From the NCBI RefSeq assembly GCF_001898115.1, contig NZ_MKSQ01000007.1, forward strand, positions 223,324-287,323: DNA of 64,000 nucleotides. Direction: 5' to 3'. This document shows, piece after piece, positions 1 to 9,976 of the stretch (the stretch's first letter is position 1; each line of letters starts with the position of its first letter). Position numbers and translations under genes: made by a program. The notes beneath the pieces are model-generated. The model was not told where the DNA came from. It ran no database searches and worked only from the letters and a program-made list of their open reading frames with translations. The stretch comes from Allobosea sp. 67-29. Lineage in GTDB: Bacteria > Pseudomonadota > Alphaproteobacteria > Rhizobiales > Beijerinckiaceae.

Positions 1-50
1 GTAACGCCATGAAATTGCGAAGGAAATTTTTGCTTGGACAGAGACGGCTT

Positions 51-78
51 TTGCTGGCGCGAAAGGCCGGAATAGGGT
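51..78 (+). promoter_or_regulatory. candidate gyrA promoter
   Basis: A -35-like TTGCTG (51-56), a 16-base spacer and a -10-like TAGGGT (73-78) lie about 40 bases before the gyrA start. The match is weak and rests only on hexamer spacing. Nothing else recognisable is present in the first 120 bases. Confidence 0.25.
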
Positions 79-120
79 AGCCAGAAGCCTGAAAACGAAC
101 AGGAATCGGGATAGTCCCAG

Positions 121-2919
121 TTGAGCGACGAGAACGACGACAAGCGCGACGACGCCCCGGATTTCGGCGGCGACATCAAGCCGATCGCAATCACCGACGA
201 GATGAAGAAGAGCTATCTCGATTACGCCATGAGCGTGATCGTGAGCCGCGCTCTGCCCGATGTCCGCGACGGCATGAAGCCCGTCCACCGCCGCATCCTC
301 TATTCGATGTGGGAGAACAACCACACGCCGGACCGCAAGCACGTCAAGTCGGCGAACATCGTCGGCGCCGTGATGGGTCAGTATCACCCCCATGGCGACC
401 AGGCGATCTACGACGCCCTGGTGCGCATGGCGCAGCCCTTCTCGATGCGGCTGCCTCTGGTCGACGGCCAGGGCAATTTCGGCTCGATCGACGGCGATCC
501 GCCGGCGGCGATGCGCTACACCGAAAGCCGGCTCGACAAGTCGGCGATGCCGCTGCTCGACGACCTCGACCGCGACACCGTCGATTTCCAGCCGAACTAC
601 GACGACAGCCGCAGCGAGCCGAGCGTGCTGCCGGCGAAGTACCCGCAGCTCCTCGTCAACGGCGCCGGCGGCATCGCAGTCGGCATGGCCACCAACATCC
701 CGCCGCACAATCTCGGCGAGGTTATCGACGCCTGCGTCGCCTATATCGACGATCCCGAGATCTCGATCGAGGACCTCAACGAGATCATCCCGGGTCCCGA
801 TTTCCCGACCGCCGGCCAGATCATGGGCAGGAGCGGCATCCGTTCCGCCTACCAGACCGGGCGCGGTTCCATCGTGATGCGGGCCAAGACCCATATCGAG
901 GAGCTGCGCAAGGAGCGCGAGGCGATCATCGTCACCGAGATTCCCTATCAGGTGAACAAGGCGACGATGGTCGAGAAGATCGCCGATCTCGTCCGCGAGA
1001 AGCGGATCGAGGGCATCTCCGACCTGCGCGACGAGTCGAGCCGCGAGGGTATCCGCGTCGTCATCGAGATCAAGCGCGATGCCGTCGCCGACGTCGTGCT
1101 GAACCAGCTCTACCGCTTCACCCCGCTGCAGACCTCCTTCGGCGCCAACATGGTGGCGCTGAACGGCGGCCGCCCGGAGGTGCTGAACCTCAAGGACTTC
1201 ATCGTCGCCTTCGTCGAGTTCCGCGAGGAGGTGGTCTCCCGGCGCACGCGCTTCCTGCTCAACAAGGCCCGCGAGCGCGCTCATGTGCTTTGCGGCCTCG
1301 CCACCGCCGTCGCCAATATCGACGAGGTCATCCGCCTCATCCGCACCGCGCCGACGCCGGCCGACGCGCACGAGTCGCTGATGGCGCGGGATTGGCCGGC
1401 CGATGATATCGCGCCGCTGATCGCTCTGGTCGACGATCCGCGCCACCCGATGAACCCGGACGGCACCTACCGGCTTTCCGACGCGCAGGCGAAGGCGATC
1501 CTGGAGCTGCGCCTCGCCCGCCTCACCGCTCTGGGCCGGGACGAGATCGGCGACGAGTTGGAGAAGCTCGCCAAGGAGATCGCGGATTATCTCGATATCC
1601 TGCGCTCGCGCGTACGCATCCAGGACATCGTCAAGGCCGAGCTCGCGGAGGCCAAGGCCGCCTTCGCCACGCCGCGGCGCACCGAGATTCAGGATTGGGG
1701 CTCCGATCTCGACGACGAGGACCTGATTGCCCGCGAGGACATGGTCGTCACCGTCAGCCATGGCGGCTACATCAAGCGTGTGCCGCTCTCGACCTATCGG
1801 GCGCAGCGCCGCGGCGGCAAGGGTCGCTCCGGCATGTCGACCAAGGACGAGGATTTCGTCTCGCGCCTCTTCGTCGCCAGCACGCACACGCCGGTGCTGT
1901 TCTTCTCCTCCGAGGGACAGGTCTACAAGGAGAAGGTCTGGCGGCTGCCGCTCTCGGCGCCGAACGCCCGTGGCAAGGCGCTGGTCAACATGCTGCCGAT
2001 CGAGGCCGGTGAGCGCATCACCACGATCATGCCGCTGCCGGAGGACGAGGCGAGCTGGGAGACGCTCGACGTGATGTTCGCCACCGCCTCGGGCGGGGTG
2101 CGCCGCAACAAGCTCTCCGACTTCGTCAACGTCAACCGCGCCGGCAAGATCGCGATGAAGCTCGACGAGGGCGACCACATCGTCGACGTGCAGATCTGCA
2201 CCGAGAACGACGATGTGCTGCTGACCACCGCCGACGGCCAGTGCATCCGCTTCGCGGTGCCGGAGGTGCGCGTTTTCAAGGGGCGCGATTCGACCGGCGT
2301 GCGCGGCATCAACCTGGCCAAGGGCGACGAGGTGATCTCGCTCGCGATCCTGCGCCATCTCGATGCCACGCCCGATGAGCGCGCCGCCTATCTCAAGCGG
2401 GCGGCGGCGGCCCGCCGGGCCCTGACCGGCGAAGTCGAGGAAGGCTCCGAAGCTGCGGCTGTGATCGAGGCCGATACCGAGGAGAGCGCGGGCGATATCG
2501 AGCTCGGCCAGGAGAAATACGCCGCCATGGGCGCGGCCGAGCAGTTCATCCTGACGATCTCGGAACGCGGCTACGGCAAGCGCACCTCGTCCTTCGAGTA
2601 CCGGGTGACCGGGCGCGGCGGCAAGGGCATCGTGGCGATGGTCGTCAACGACCGCAACGGCAAGCTCGTCGCCTCCTTCCCGGCCATCGACTCGGACCAG
2701 TTGATGCTCGTCACCGATGGCGGCCAGCTGATCCGCGTGCCGGTCGATGCCGGGTCGGACAATCGCATCCGCATCGCCGGCCGCTCGACGCAAGGTGTGA
2801 CGGTGTTCAACACCGCCAAGGACGAGAAGGTCGTGTCGGTCGAGTGCATCAACGACGATGGCGAAGGCGATGACGAAGCCGGCGACGAGCCGGCGGGCAG
2901 CGAACCGTCCGAAGGCTGA
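121..2919 (+). CDS. gyrA: DNA gyrase subunit A
   Basis: Cytoplasmic type II topoisomerase subunit that cuts and rejoins DNA; with GyrB it introduces negative supercoils. The 932-residue product has the winged-helix breakage domain first, catalytic Tyr133 in [10 protein letters not shown], and the C-terminal wrapping domain carrying the GyrA box QRRGGKG (about 562-568). That box separates GyrA from ParC. The start is TTG at 121; no in-frame ATG lies just upstream and the Shine-Dalgarno is weak. The quinolone-determining segment reads [10 protein letters not shown] (89-98), so the position of E. coli Ser83 is Gln94 while the Asp87 equivalent (Asp98) is kept. A charged linker near 770-805 and an acidic C-terminal tail are present. 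gyrB is not in the window. Confidence 0.97.
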   Translation: MSDENDDKRDDAPDFGGDIKPIAITDEMKKSYLDYAMSVIVSRALPDVRDGMKPVHRRILYSMWENNHTPDRKHVKSANIVGAVMGQYHPHGDQAIYDALVRMAQPFSMRLPLVDGQGNFGSIDGDPPAAMRYTESRLDKSAMPLLDDLDRDTVDFQPNYDDSRSEPSVLPAKYPQLLVNGAGGIAVGMATNIPPHNLGEVIDACVAYIDDPEISIEDLNEIIPGPDFPTAGQIMGRSGIRSAYQTGRGSIVMRAKTHIEELRKEREAIIVTEIPYQVNKATMVEKIADLVREKRIEGISDLRDESSREGIRVVIEIKRDAVADVVLNQLYRFTPLQTSFGANMVALNGGRPEVLNLKDFIVAFVEFREEVVSRRTRFLLNKARERAHVLCGLATAVANIDEVIRLIRTAPTPADAHESLMARDWPADDIAPLIALVDDPRHPMNPDGTYRLSDAQAKAILELRLARLTALGRDEIGDELEKLAKEIADYLDILRSRVRIQDIVKAELAEAKAAFATPRRTEIQDWGSDLDDEDLIAREDMVVTVSHGGYIKRVPLSTYRAQRRGGKGRSGMSTKDEDFVSRLFVASTHTPVLFFSSEGQVYKEKVWRLPLSAPNARGKALVNMLPIEAGERITTIMPLPEDEASWETLDVMFATASGGVRRNKLSDFVNVNRAGKIAMKLDEGDHIVDVQICTENDDVLLTTADGQCIRFAVPEVRVFKGRDSTGVRGINLAKGDEVISLAILRHLDATPDERAAYLKRAAAARRALTGEVEEGSEAAAVIEADTEESAGDIELGQEKYAAMGAAEQFILTISERGYGKRTSSFEYRVTGRGGKGIVAMVVNDRNGKLVASFPAIDSDQLMLVTDGGQLIRVPVDAGSDNRIRIAGRSTQGVTVFNTAKDEKVVSVECINDDGEGDDEAGDEPAGSEPSEG

Positions 2920-2940
2920 TCGGGACGGTGCCGTCCAACC

Positions 2941-2990
2941 TCATTCCCGGGCGAAGCGAAGCTTCAGCCCGGGACTCTCGAGCCGGATGA
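2941..2990. repeat. interspersed palindromic repeat, copy 1
   Basis: This 50-base unit lies between gyrA and aat. It folds as CCCGGGC ... GCCCGGG around an inner GAAGCTTC palindrome and ends in GCCGGATGA. A diverged copy sits at 4154-4203 in the same orientation. Both are intergenic, which is typical of dispersed hairpin repeats in alphaproteobacterial genomes. It may also work as a transcript-end hairpin for gyrA, although no T-run follows. Confidence 0.6.
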
Positions 2991-3076
2991 GGCGATGCCC
3001 CCGGCCAAGCCCGGCATGATGGACCGGCATTGCGCTTCCGTTTGACTTAAGCCCTGCTGCGCGTTCCCATCCTTTC

Positions 3077-3763
3077 ATGAAAGCCCGCTCCGTCCCCGTG
3101 CGCACGCCCGCCATCACGCCGGAGATCATGCTGCGCGCCTACGCGGCCGGCATCTTCCCGATGGCCGAGACCGCCGACGATCCCGGCCTGTTCTGGGTCG
3201 AGCCGGAATGGCGCGGTGTCATCCCGCTCGACGGCTTTCATCTGTCGTCGCGGCTCGCCCGCACCCTCCGTTCCGACCGCTTCGAGGTTCGCGTCGACAG
3301 CGATTTCGCGGCCGTCATTGCGGCCTGCGCCGAGGAGCGGCCGGACCGGCCGGAAACCTGGATCAACCGCCGCATCCGCGAGATCTTCGGCGAGCTCTTC
3401 ACGCTGGGCCATGCCCACACGGTCGAGTGCTGGCGCGAGGGGCGGCTTGTTGGCGGACTCTACGGGCTGTCGCTCGGCGCGGCGTTCTTCGGCGAGAGCA
3501 TGTTTCACCGCGAAACGGATGCCTCGAAAGTGGCGCTCGTCCACCTCGTCGCGCGTCTGCGGCACGGCCGTTACCAGCTGCTCGACACCCAGTTCCAGAC
3601 CGGCCATCTCGCCCAGTTCGGCACCATCGAGATCCCGCGCGACGCCTATCGCCTCAGGCTGGAAGAGGCGCTGCAGCACCAGGGCAACTGGTTCGCCTGG
3701 CCCGCCGCCGCGACCGTGACGGGAGAAGAGGCGCTGGCGGCGCTGCGCGACGGTCCCGCCTGA
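3077..3763 (+). CDS. aat: leucyl/phenylalanyl-tRNA--protein transferase
   Basis: Aat moves Leu or Phe from charged tRNA onto proteins with N-terminal Arg or Lys, marking them for ClpS/ClpAP degradation (N-end rule). The 228-residue product is of normal length. Diagnostic stretches are AYAAGIFPM near the N-terminus, the [13 protein letters not shown] segment, the GHAHTVECW motif and [16 protein letters not shown], all expected of this GNAT-fold family. The ATG at 3077 begins 157 bases after gyrA with repeat copy 1 between, so it is probably a separate transcript. The next gene is convergent and ends only 3 bases away. Confidence 0.95.
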   Translation: MKARSVPVRTPAITPEIMLRAYAAGIFPMAETADDPGLFWVEPEWRGVIPLDGFHLSSRLARTLRSDRFEVRVDSDFAAVIAACAEERPDRPETWINRRIREIFGELFTLGHAHTVECWREGRLVGGLYGLSLGAAFFGESMFHRETDASKVALVHLVARLRHGRYQLLDTQFQTGHLAQFGTIEIPRDAYRLRLEEALQHQGNWFAWPAAATVTGEEALAALRDGPA

Positions 3764-3766
3764 ACC

Positions 3767-4105
3767 TCAGGCGATGAAGCGCGCCAGCAGGATGACGAGG
3801 ATCGCGCCCAGTACCGCCATTCCGGCATCGTCGAGGAAGCCGTAGCCTGTGTTCAGCCGCCAGCCGGTCAGGCGCACGATGCCCTGCCCGACCAGCATGC
3901 CGAGCACGCCGACCACCGCATGCCGGATCAGCCCGCCGCCGCCGACCACGAGGCTCGCAATGAAGCCGATGACGGTTCCCGAGGCGACCGTCGGCACGAT
4001 GACGCTCCAGTCGAGCGGCAGGGTTCGGCGCGGCGGCAGGATCTCGACCTCTTCATCGCGGACGACGCGGTCGGGCTTGGGCGATTTGCGGGTGCGTGGC
4101 GGCAT
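3767..4105 (-). CDS. small inner-membrane protein, GlsB/YeaQ/YmgE-like
   Basis: This 112-residue protein has a basic, proline-rich cytoplasmic N-terminus (about 1-33) followed by three hydrophobic, glycine-rich helices. Features such as SLVVGGGGLIRHAVVGVLG and the closing AGMAVLGAILVILLARFI resemble the transglycosylase-associated (GlsB/YeaQ/YmgE) family of stress-linked small membrane proteins. The family has no proven activity. It is convergent with aat and separated from lpdA by a repeat, so it is probably transcribed alone. Family placement is from hydrophobic pattern only. Confidence 0.6.
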   Translation of the reverse strand: MPPRTRKSPKPDRVVRDEEVEILPPRRTLPLDWSVIVPTVASGTVIGFIASLVVGGGGLIRHAVVGVLGMLVGQGIVRLTGWRLNTGYGFLDDAGMAVLGAILVILLARFIA

Positions 4106-4153
4106 CGGCGCAATATGATGGCGGGCGCCTTGCTCGCCAAGCGCCGGGAGCCA

Positions 4154-4203
4154 TCATTCTCGGGGCGAAGCGAAGCTTCGACCCGAGAATCTCTGGCCGG
4201 ATG
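4154..4203. repeat. interspersed palindromic repeat, copy 2
   Basis: This is a diverged copy of the 2941-2990 unit. It keeps the core GGGCGAAGCGAAGCTTC and the closing GCCGGATG. Stem changes are compensated: TTCTCGGG here pairs with CCCGAGAA, where copy 1 has TCCCGGG/CCCGGGA. Covariation between the two copies supports selection or spread as a folded element. Confidence 0.6.
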
Positions 4204-4265
4204 GGCCTCCGGAGCCAGCTTGTCGCGGGACGCTCGGGTCCAGGTCGAGCAAGACGCGCGTCGAA

Positions 4266-5705
4266 TCAGGCGTTCAGCACCTTGCCATAGGCGTCGAGCA
4301 CGCTTTCCTTCATCACCTCCGACAGGGTCGGATGCGGGAAGATGGTGTGCATCAATTCTTCCTCGGTGGTCTCGAGGTTCATCGCGACGACGAAGCCCTG
4401 GATCAGCTCGGTGACTTCCGGGCCGACCAGATGGGCGCCCAGCAGCTTGCCGGTCTTGGCGTCGAAGATCGTCTTCGCAAGCCCCGAATCCTCGCCGAGC
4501 GCGACCGCCTTGCCGTTGGCGACGAAGTTGAAGCGACCGACCTTGATCTCGTGGCCGGCGGCCTTTGCCTTCGCCTCGGTCAGGCCGACGCTGGCGATCT
4601 GCGGGTGGCAATAGGTGCAGCCCGGGATCATCAGCTTGTCCATGGGATGCGGATGCAGCCCCTTGATCGCCTCGACGCAGATCACCGCCTCGTGCTCGGC
4701 CTTGTGGGCCAGCATCGGCGGGCCGGCGACGTCGCCGATCGCGTAAATGCCCTTCACATTGGTCCGGCAGAAATCGTCGATGACGATGCAGCCGCGATCG
4801 GTCTTCACGCCGAGCGTCTCGAGCCCGATATTCTCGATATTGCCGACCACGCCGACAGCCGAGATCATCCGATCGGCGGTGATCGTCTGCTTGCCGCCCT
4901 TCTCGTCCTCGATATGGGCGGTGACGGAGTCCGCTGATTTCTCGACCTTCGTCACCTTGGCGCTGGTGATGATCTTCATCCCCTGCTTCTCGAAGGCTTT
5001 TCGCGCGAAGGCGCCGATCTCGGCATCCTCCACGGGCACGACCTGCGGCAGCACCTCGACCACCGTCACATCGACGCCCATCGTCCGGTAGAACGAGGCG
5101 AACTCGATGCCGATGGCGCCGGAGCCCATCACGAGCAGGGATTTCGGCATCTTGGCCGGAACCATCGACTCGAAATAGGTCCAGATCAGCTTGCCGTCGG
5201 GCTCGAGGCCGGGCAGCGCACGCGGCCGGGCGCCGGTGGCGACGATGATATGGTCGGCGGTATAGCTGCCCTCGCCCTTGGCGCCCTTCGGGATCGGCCC
5301 CTGCGGTTGCATCGCCGGCTTCTTGGTCGGCGCAACCGTGATCGTGCCGGGCTTGGCGAGCTTGGCCTCGCCCCAGATCACGTCGACCTTGTTCTTCTTC
5401 ATCAGGAACTGGACGCCGTTGTTCATCCTGACCGCGATGCCGCGCGAGCGCTTCACCACCGCTTCCAGATCGGCCTTGAAGGAACCTTCCAGGACGAGCC
5501 CGTAATCCTTGGCGTGCTCGCCATAGTGCAGGATCTCGGCCGAGCGCAGCAGCGCCTTGGTCGGGATGCAGCCCCAGTTCGAGCAGATGCCGGCGAGATG
5601 CTCGCGCTCGACGATCGCGGTCTTGAAGCCGAGCTGCGCAGCCCGGATCGCCGCGATGTAGCCGCCGGGGCCGGAGCCGATGACGATGATGTCGTAGTCA
5701 GCCAT
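4266..5705 (-). CDS. lpdA: dihydrolipoyl dehydrogenase (E3 of pyruvate dehydrogenase)
   Basis: E3 re-oxidises dihydrolipoyl groups of E2 and passes the electrons through FAD and a disulfide to NAD. The 479-residue chain starts with the FAD-binding GSGPGGYIAAIRA, carries the redox pair Cys41/Cys46 in GICSNWGCIPTK, the NAD-binding GSGAIGIEFASF, and ends with the dimerisation domain bearing the HxxxxE motif in HTIFPHPTLSE. It is the last gene of the pdh operon, 18 bases after the E2 gene. The position argues that it serves pyruvate rather than 2-oxoglutarate dehydrogenase, although E3 can be shared. Confidence 0.95.
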   Translation of the reverse strand: MADYDIIVIGSGPGGYIAAIRAAQLGFKTAIVEREHLAGICSNWGCIPTKALLRSAEILHYGEHAKDYGLVLEGSFKADLEAVVKRSRGIAVRMNNGVQFLMKKNKVDVIWGEAKLAKPGTITVAPTKKPAMQPQGPIPKGAKGEGSYTADHIIVATGARPRALPGLEPDGKLIWTYFESMVPAKMPKSLLVMGSGAIGIEFASFYRTMGVDVTVVEVLPQVVPVEDAEIGAFARKAFEKQGMKIITSAKVTKVEKSADSVTAHIEDEKGGKQTITADRMISAVGVVGNIENIGLETLGVKTDRGCIVIDDFCRTNVKGIYAIGDVAGPPMLAHKAEHEAVICVEAIKGLHPHPMDKLMIPGCTYCHPQIASVGLTEAKAKAAGHEIKVGRFNFVANGKAVALGEDSGLAKTIFDAKTGKLLGAHLVGPEVTELIQGFVVAMNLETTEEELMHTIFPHPTLSEVMKESVLDAYGKVLNA

Positions 5706-5723
5706 GGTCTCTCTCCCGCAGCC

Positions 5724-7067
5724 TCAGACCAGCATCGCCATGGGCTTCTCGATATAGCCCTTGAACGCCTGCAGCAGCTCGGCGCCGAGCGCACCGTCGA
5801 CGGCGCGGTGGTCGGTCGAGAGCGTCACCGACATCACCGTCGCGACGGCCGGCTGCCCGCCCTTGACGATGACGCGCTGCTCGCCGGCGCCCACCGCCAG
5901 GATGGTCGCATGCGGCGGGTTCACCACCGCGGCGAAGTCCTTGACCCCGAACATGCCGAGATTGGAGACCGCCGTCGTGCCGCCCTGATACTCCTCGGGC
6001 TTCAGCTTGCGGGCCTTGGCGCGGGCCGCCATGTCCTTCATCTCGTTGGAGATCTGCGACAGGCTCTTGTGGCAGGCATCGCGGATGATCGGCGTGATCA
6101 GCCCGCCGGGGATCGAGACGGCAACGCCGACATCGGCATGCTTGTGCTTGAGCATGGCGCTTTCGGTCCAGGAGACGTTGGCATCCGGCACGGCCTTCAG
6201 CGCCAGAGCCAGCGCCTTGATCACCATGTCGTTGACCGAGAGCTTGTAGGCCGGCTTGCCGTCCTTCTCCGGCGCCGCCGCATTGAGTTCCGCACGCAGC
6301 TTCAGCAGCGCGTCGAGCTCGCAATCCACGGTGACGTAGAAATGCGGAATCGTCTGCTTGGCTTCGGTCAGACGGCGCGCGATCGTCTTGCGCATGCCGT
6401 CATGCGGGATCTCCTCGTAGGATCCCGGCTCGAACAGCTTCTTGACCTGCTCGTCCGAGGGGCCGGCAGCCAGCGGCGCGGCCGCAGGCTTAGCCGCCGC
6501 CGGGGCGGCAGCGGCCGGGGCGACCTTGGCACCGCCACCCTTCTTGGCCGCCTCGACATCCTTCTCGACGATGCGGCCATGCGGGCCGGAACCCGCGATG
6601 GCGGCGAGATCGAGCCCGGCCTCCTTGGCGATGCGGCGTGCCAGGGGCGAGGCGAAGGCGCGGTTGCCGTCAGCCTTCGCCGGAGCGGCGGCCGGTGCCT
6701 CGGGCGCCTTGGCGGGAGCGGGAGCCGCTGCCGGCGCGGCTTCGGCCTTTGCAGGCTCGGACTTGGGAGCCTCAGCCTTCGGAGCAGCGCCGGCGGCCGG
6801 GGCGGAGACGCTCTTGGCGTCCTCGCCCTCGCCGGCGATCACGCCGATAATCTCGTTGACGGCGACGTCTGCCGTGCCTTCCGGCACCACGATCTTGGCG
6901 AGCACGCCCTCGTCGACCGCCTCGACCTCCATCGTCGCCTTGTCGGTCTCGATCTCGGCGATGATGTCGCCGGACTTGATCGTGTCGCCTTCCTTCTTCA
7001 GCCACTTGGCGAGATTGCCCTTCTCCATCGTCGGAGAGAGCGCGGGCATCAGGATGTTCGTCGGCAT
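5724..7067 (-). CDS. pdhC: dihydrolipoamide acetyltransferase, E2 of pyruvate dehydrogenase
   Basis: E2 forms the core of the complex and transfers acetyl groups from lipoate to CoA. The 447 residues comprise one lipoyl domain (1-80, lipoylated Lys43 in [11 protein letters not shown]), an Ala/Pro-rich flexible linker, a peripheral-subunit-binding domain near 135-170 (ASPLARRIAKEAGLDLAAI), a second Ala/Pro linker, and the catalytic domain with His420 and Asp424 in DHRAVDG. A single lipoyl domain is short compared with the three of E. coli and normal for this clade. The gene begins 14 bases after pdhB. Confidence 0.95.
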   Translation of the reverse strand: MPTNILMPALSPTMEKGNLAKWLKKEGDTIKSGDIIAEIETDKATMEVEAVDEGVLAKIVVPEGTADVAVNEIIGVIAGEGEDAKSVSAPAAGAAPKAEAPKSEPAKAEAAPAAAPAPAKAPEAPAAAPAKADGNRAFASPLARRIAKEAGLDLAAIAGSGPHGRIVEKDVEAAKKGGGAKVAPAAAAPAAAKPAAAPLAAGPSDEQVKKLFEPGSYEEIPHDGMRKTIARRLTEAKQTIPHFYVTVDCELDALLKLRAELNAAAPEKDGKPAYKLSVNDMVIKALALALKAVPDANVSWTESAMLKHKHADVGVAVSIPGGLITPIIRDACHKSLSQISNEMKDMAARAKARKLKPEEYQGGTTAVSNLGMFGVKDFAAVVNPPHATILAVGAGEQRVIVKGGQPAVATVMSVTLSTDHRAVDGALGAELLQAFKGYIEKPMAMLV

Positions 7068-7081
7068 CGGTCAGCCCCTTC

Positions 7082-8488
7082 TCAGCGATAGCAGACGGCC
7101 TTGGCCGCCGCGACGACCTCGCCGATATTCGGCAAGGCGAGCTTCTCGAGGTTCGCGGCGTAAGGCATCGGCACGTCCTTGCCGGTGACGCGGGCGACGG
7201 GGGCGTCGAGATAGTCGAAGGCCGCCTCCATGATCTTCATGCCGATCTCGGCGGTGACGCCCGACTGCGGGAAGCCCTCCTCCACCGCGACGCAGCGATT
7301 GGTCTTCTGCACCGAGGCGACGACCGTCTCGATATCCATCGGACGGATGCTGCGCAGGTCGATGACCTCGGCCTCGATGCCCTCCTTGGCCAAAGCCTCG
7401 GCGGCGCCGAGCGCATAGGTCATGCCGATGCCGAAGGAGACGATGGTCACGTCCGTGCCGGGACGCACCACCTTGGCCTTGCCGATCGGGATGAGGAAAT
7501 CGTCGCCCTTCGGCACGTCGAAGGACTTGCCGTACATGATCTCGTTTTCGAGGAAGATCACCGGGTTCGGGTCGCGGATCGCGCTCTTCAGCAGGCCCTT
7601 CGCGTCCGACGCGCTGTAGGGCATCACCACCTTCAGGCCCGGTACGTTGGAATACCAGGCGGCATAGTCGTGGCTGTGCTGGGCGCCGACGCGGGCGGCC
7701 GCGCCGTTGGGACCGCGGAAGACGATCGGGCAGCCCATCTGGCCGCCGGACATGTAGAGCGTCTTGGCGGCGGAGTTGATGATCTGGTCGATCGCCTGCA
7801 TCGCGAAGTTGAAGGTCATGAACTCGACGATGGGGCGCAGGCCCGACAGCGCCGCGCCGACGCCGATGCCGGCGAAGCCGTGCTCGGTGATCGGCGTGTC
7901 GATGACGCGCTTGGCGCCGAATTCCTGCAGCAGCCCCTGCGTGACCTTGTAGGCGCCCTGGTACTCCGCGACCTCCTCGCCCATCACGAAGACGTCCTTG
8001 TCGCGGCGCATCTCCTCGGCCATCGCGTCGCGCAGGGCCTCTCGCACCGTCTGGCTGACGATTTCGGCACCGGCCGGGAACTCCGACGAGGCGTCATAGG
8101 ACTTGGCCTGCGCCGGCACGGCTTCGGGCTTGCTGGCAGCCGGGGCGGGCTCGCTCGTGGCGGCCGGCGCTTCCGCCTTCGGCTCCGCCGGCTTTTCCGG
8201 CGCGGACGCCGAAGCGGCGCCGCTGGCCGCAGCGCCGACATCCTCGCCCTCGGCCGCGATCACGCCGATCTTGGTGTTGACGGCGACATTCTCGCTGCCG
8301 TCCGGGATCAGAATCTTGGCGAGGATGCCTTCATCCACTGCCTCGACCTCCATCGTCGCCTTGTCAGTCTCGATCTCGGCGATGATGTCGCCCGCCTTGA
8401 CCTGATCGCCTTCCTTTTTCAGCCACTTGGCCAGTTTTCCTTCCTCCATGGTGGGAGAAAGGGCAGGCATGAGAATGTCGATCGGCAT
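7082..8488 (-). CDS. pdhB: pyruvate dehydrogenase E1 beta subunit with N-terminal lipoyl domain
   Basis: With PdhA it decarboxylates pyruvate using thiamine diphosphate. The 468-residue product is about 130 residues longer than a plain E1 beta because it begins with a lipoyl domain (1-80, Lys43 in [11 protein letters not shown]), then an Ala/Pro/Glu linker to about 135, then the transketolase-like beta subunit ([29 protein letters not shown]). This architecture is known from alphaproteobacteria such as Zymomonas and Sinorhizobium. The lipoyl domain closely resembles that of the adjacent E2, so the DNA of the two gene starts forms a diverged direct repeat. Confidence 0.96.
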   Translation of the reverse strand: MPIDILMPALSPTMEEGKLAKWLKKEGDQVKAGDIIAEIETDKATMEVEAVDEGILAKILIPDGSENVAVNTKIGVIAAEGEDVGAAASGAASASAPEKPAEPKAEAPAATSEPAPAASKPEAVPAQAKSYDASSEFPAGAEIVSQTVREALRDAMAEEMRRDKDVFVMGEEVAEYQGAYKVTQGLLQEFGAKRVIDTPITEHGFAGIGVGAALSGLRPIVEFMTFNFAMQAIDQIINSAAKTLYMSGGQMGCPIVFRGPNGAAARVGAQHSHDYAAWYSNVPGLKVVMPYSASDAKGLLKSAIRDPNPVIFLENEIMYGKSFDVPKGDDFLIPIGKAKVVRPGTDVTIVSFGIGMTYALGAAEALAKEGIEAEVIDLRSIRPMDIETVVASVQKTNRCVAVEEGFPQSGVTAEIGMKIMEAAFDYLDAPVARVTGKDVPMPYAANLEKLALPNIGEVVAAAKAVCYR

Positions 8489-8545
8489 GAACGCACCCGG
8501 ATTCGTAAGACGCGGGGAAAGGCGGAAGCGGCGGCGGCGCGGGCG

Positions 8546-9643
8546 TCAGCCCTGCGCCGGCTCCAGCAGGATGTCCGTGTAGAGCTCGGACGGATCGGGC
8601 TCGGGATCATGCGTCGCGAATTCGGCCGCGTCGTTGACGATCTCGCGGACCTTGGCGTCGATCGCCTTCAGCTCGTCCTCGCCGACCTTGAACTCGCGGA
8701 TCAGGCGTGCGCGGACCTGCTCGATCGGGTCGTGCTCCTCGCGCATGCGCTGGACCTCGTCCTTGGAGCGGTACTTCGCCGGGTCGGACATCGAATGGCC
8801 GCGATAGCGATAGGTCTGCATCTCCAGGATGTAGGGGCCCTTGCCGGAGCGGGCATGCTCGATGGCGCGCTGGCCTGCCTCGCGTACGGCCCGGACATCC
8901 ATGCCGTCGACCTGCTCGCCCGGGATGTTGAAGGAGATGCCGCGGCGCGAGAAATCGGTCTGCGCCGAAGCGCGGGTCACCGCGGTGCCCATGGCGTAGC
9001 GGTTGTTCTCGATCACGAAGACGACCGGCAGCTTCCAGAGCTCGGCCATGTTGAAGCTCTCGTAGACCTGGCCCTGGTTCGCGGCGCCATCGCCGAAATA
9101 GGTCATCGAGACGGTGCCGTCGCCGCGATACCAGTCGGCGAAGGCCAGGCCGGTGCCGAGCGAGACCTGCGCGCCGACGATGCCGTGGCCGCCATAGAAA
9201 TTCTTCTCGCGGCTGAACATGTGCATCGAGCCGCCCTTGCCGCGCGAATAGCCGCCGCGCCGGCCGGTCAGCTCCGCCATCACGCCGCGCGATTCCATGC
9301 CGCAGGCCAGCATATGGCCGTGGTCGCGATAGCCTGTGATGACCTGGTCGCCGTCCTTCGACGCCATCTGCATGCCGATGACGACGGCTTCCTGGCCGAT
9401 ATAGAGATGGCAGAAGCCGCCGATGAGGCCCATGCCGTACATCTGGCCCGCCTTCTCCTCGAAGCGCCGGATCAGCAGCATCTCGCGATAGGCGTGGAGA
9501 TCTTCGTCCTTGCTGAAGGGAGTGACGTTGCTGGGGGCCGGAGCCGCCTGTCCGGCTCCCTCCTTGGCCGAGCGGGCCTTCGCCGGCTTGGCGGCCGCTT
9601 TCGATGGGGCGGGAGCTTTCGATTTACGCGCAGCAACAGCCAT
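8546..9643 (-). CDS. pdhA: pyruvate dehydrogenase E1 alpha subunit
   Basis: This thiamine diphosphate-binding half of E1 catalyses decarboxylation of pyruvate. It has 365 residues: an Ala/Lys-rich N-terminal tail (1-45), then the E1 alpha fold with RRFEEKAGQMYGMG, GYRDHGHMLACG, the ThDP/Mg motif GDGAANQG...N and the regulatory-loop type sequence YRYRGHSMSDPAKYR. The start is ATG with a GGAGG Shine-Dalgarno. It is the first gene of the pdhABC-lpdA operon and lies downstream of ftsB, a conserved order in Hyphomicrobiales. Confidence 0.96.
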   Translation of the reverse strand: MAVAARKSKAPAPSKAAAKPAKARSAKEGAGQAAPAPSNVTPFSKDEDLHAYREMLLIRRFEEKAGQMYGMGLIGGFCHLYIGQEAVVIGMQMASKDGDQVITGYRDHGHMLACGMESRGVMAELTGRRGGYSRGKGGSMHMFSREKNFYGGHGIVGAQVSLGTGLAFADWYRGDGTVSMTYFGDGAANQGQVYESFNMAELWKLPVVFVIENNRYAMGTAVTRASAQTDFSRRGISFNIPGEQVDGMDVRAVREAGQRAIEHARSGKGPYILEMQTYRYRGHSMSDPAKYRSKDEVQRMREEHDPIEQVRARLIREFKVGEDELKAIDAKVREIVNDAAEFATHDPEPDPSELYTDILLEPAQG

Positions 9644-9976
9644 AGACGATCCTCCAAGGGCCTTCGACCTTTGTTGTAGAGGATCGAAAAAACCTTGGCG
9701 AGCACGCTGTCTCGCAGTGCAGCATTAGCTAAGTCACTGTCTTATATAGAGATTCAGATCGTAACTGATTTCGAGTTAATTGATACGACTGGAACTAAAA
9801 GCCGGCTTTCCCGCTGGTGTGCGTTCCGCGCGCGAGGGTGCCTCTGCGGCCCCATCGCCCCCGGCGTGCGAGTTTCTGCAACATGGGTTCCAACAGGCGG
9901 CCCCATGGGGCGGGCAAAGCGGCACGGCGTTCGCGCCGCCGGCCGATCGAGAGATGCGCCGGAACGCGCTACGGGG
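9644..9976. other. 333-base intergenic region upstream of pdhA
   Basis: No supported gene lies between ftsB and pdhA. The half near pdhA (about 9720-9800) is clearly AT-richer than the surroundings and contains, on the minus strand, a TATATAAG (9741-9748) suitable as a -10 element; I could not pair it with a good -35 hexamer. The half near ftsB is GC-rich with the palindrome CCCCATGGGG (9901-9910). The layout suggests that pdhA has its own promoter in addition to any read-through from ftsB. Confidence 0.4.

Noticed and set aside
121..2919. ParC identity for the first gene, prompted by the nearby ParE and the Gln in the quinolone region
   Set aside because: The [19 protein letters not shown] segment and the QRRGGKG GyrA box identify GyrA.
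5250..9679. Very long plus-strand frames opposite lpdA, pdhC, pdhB and pdhA
   Set aside because: They are mirror frames of strongly conserved genes in high-GC3 DNA; products are Arg/Gly/Asp/Leu-rich with no fold or Shine-Dalgarno.
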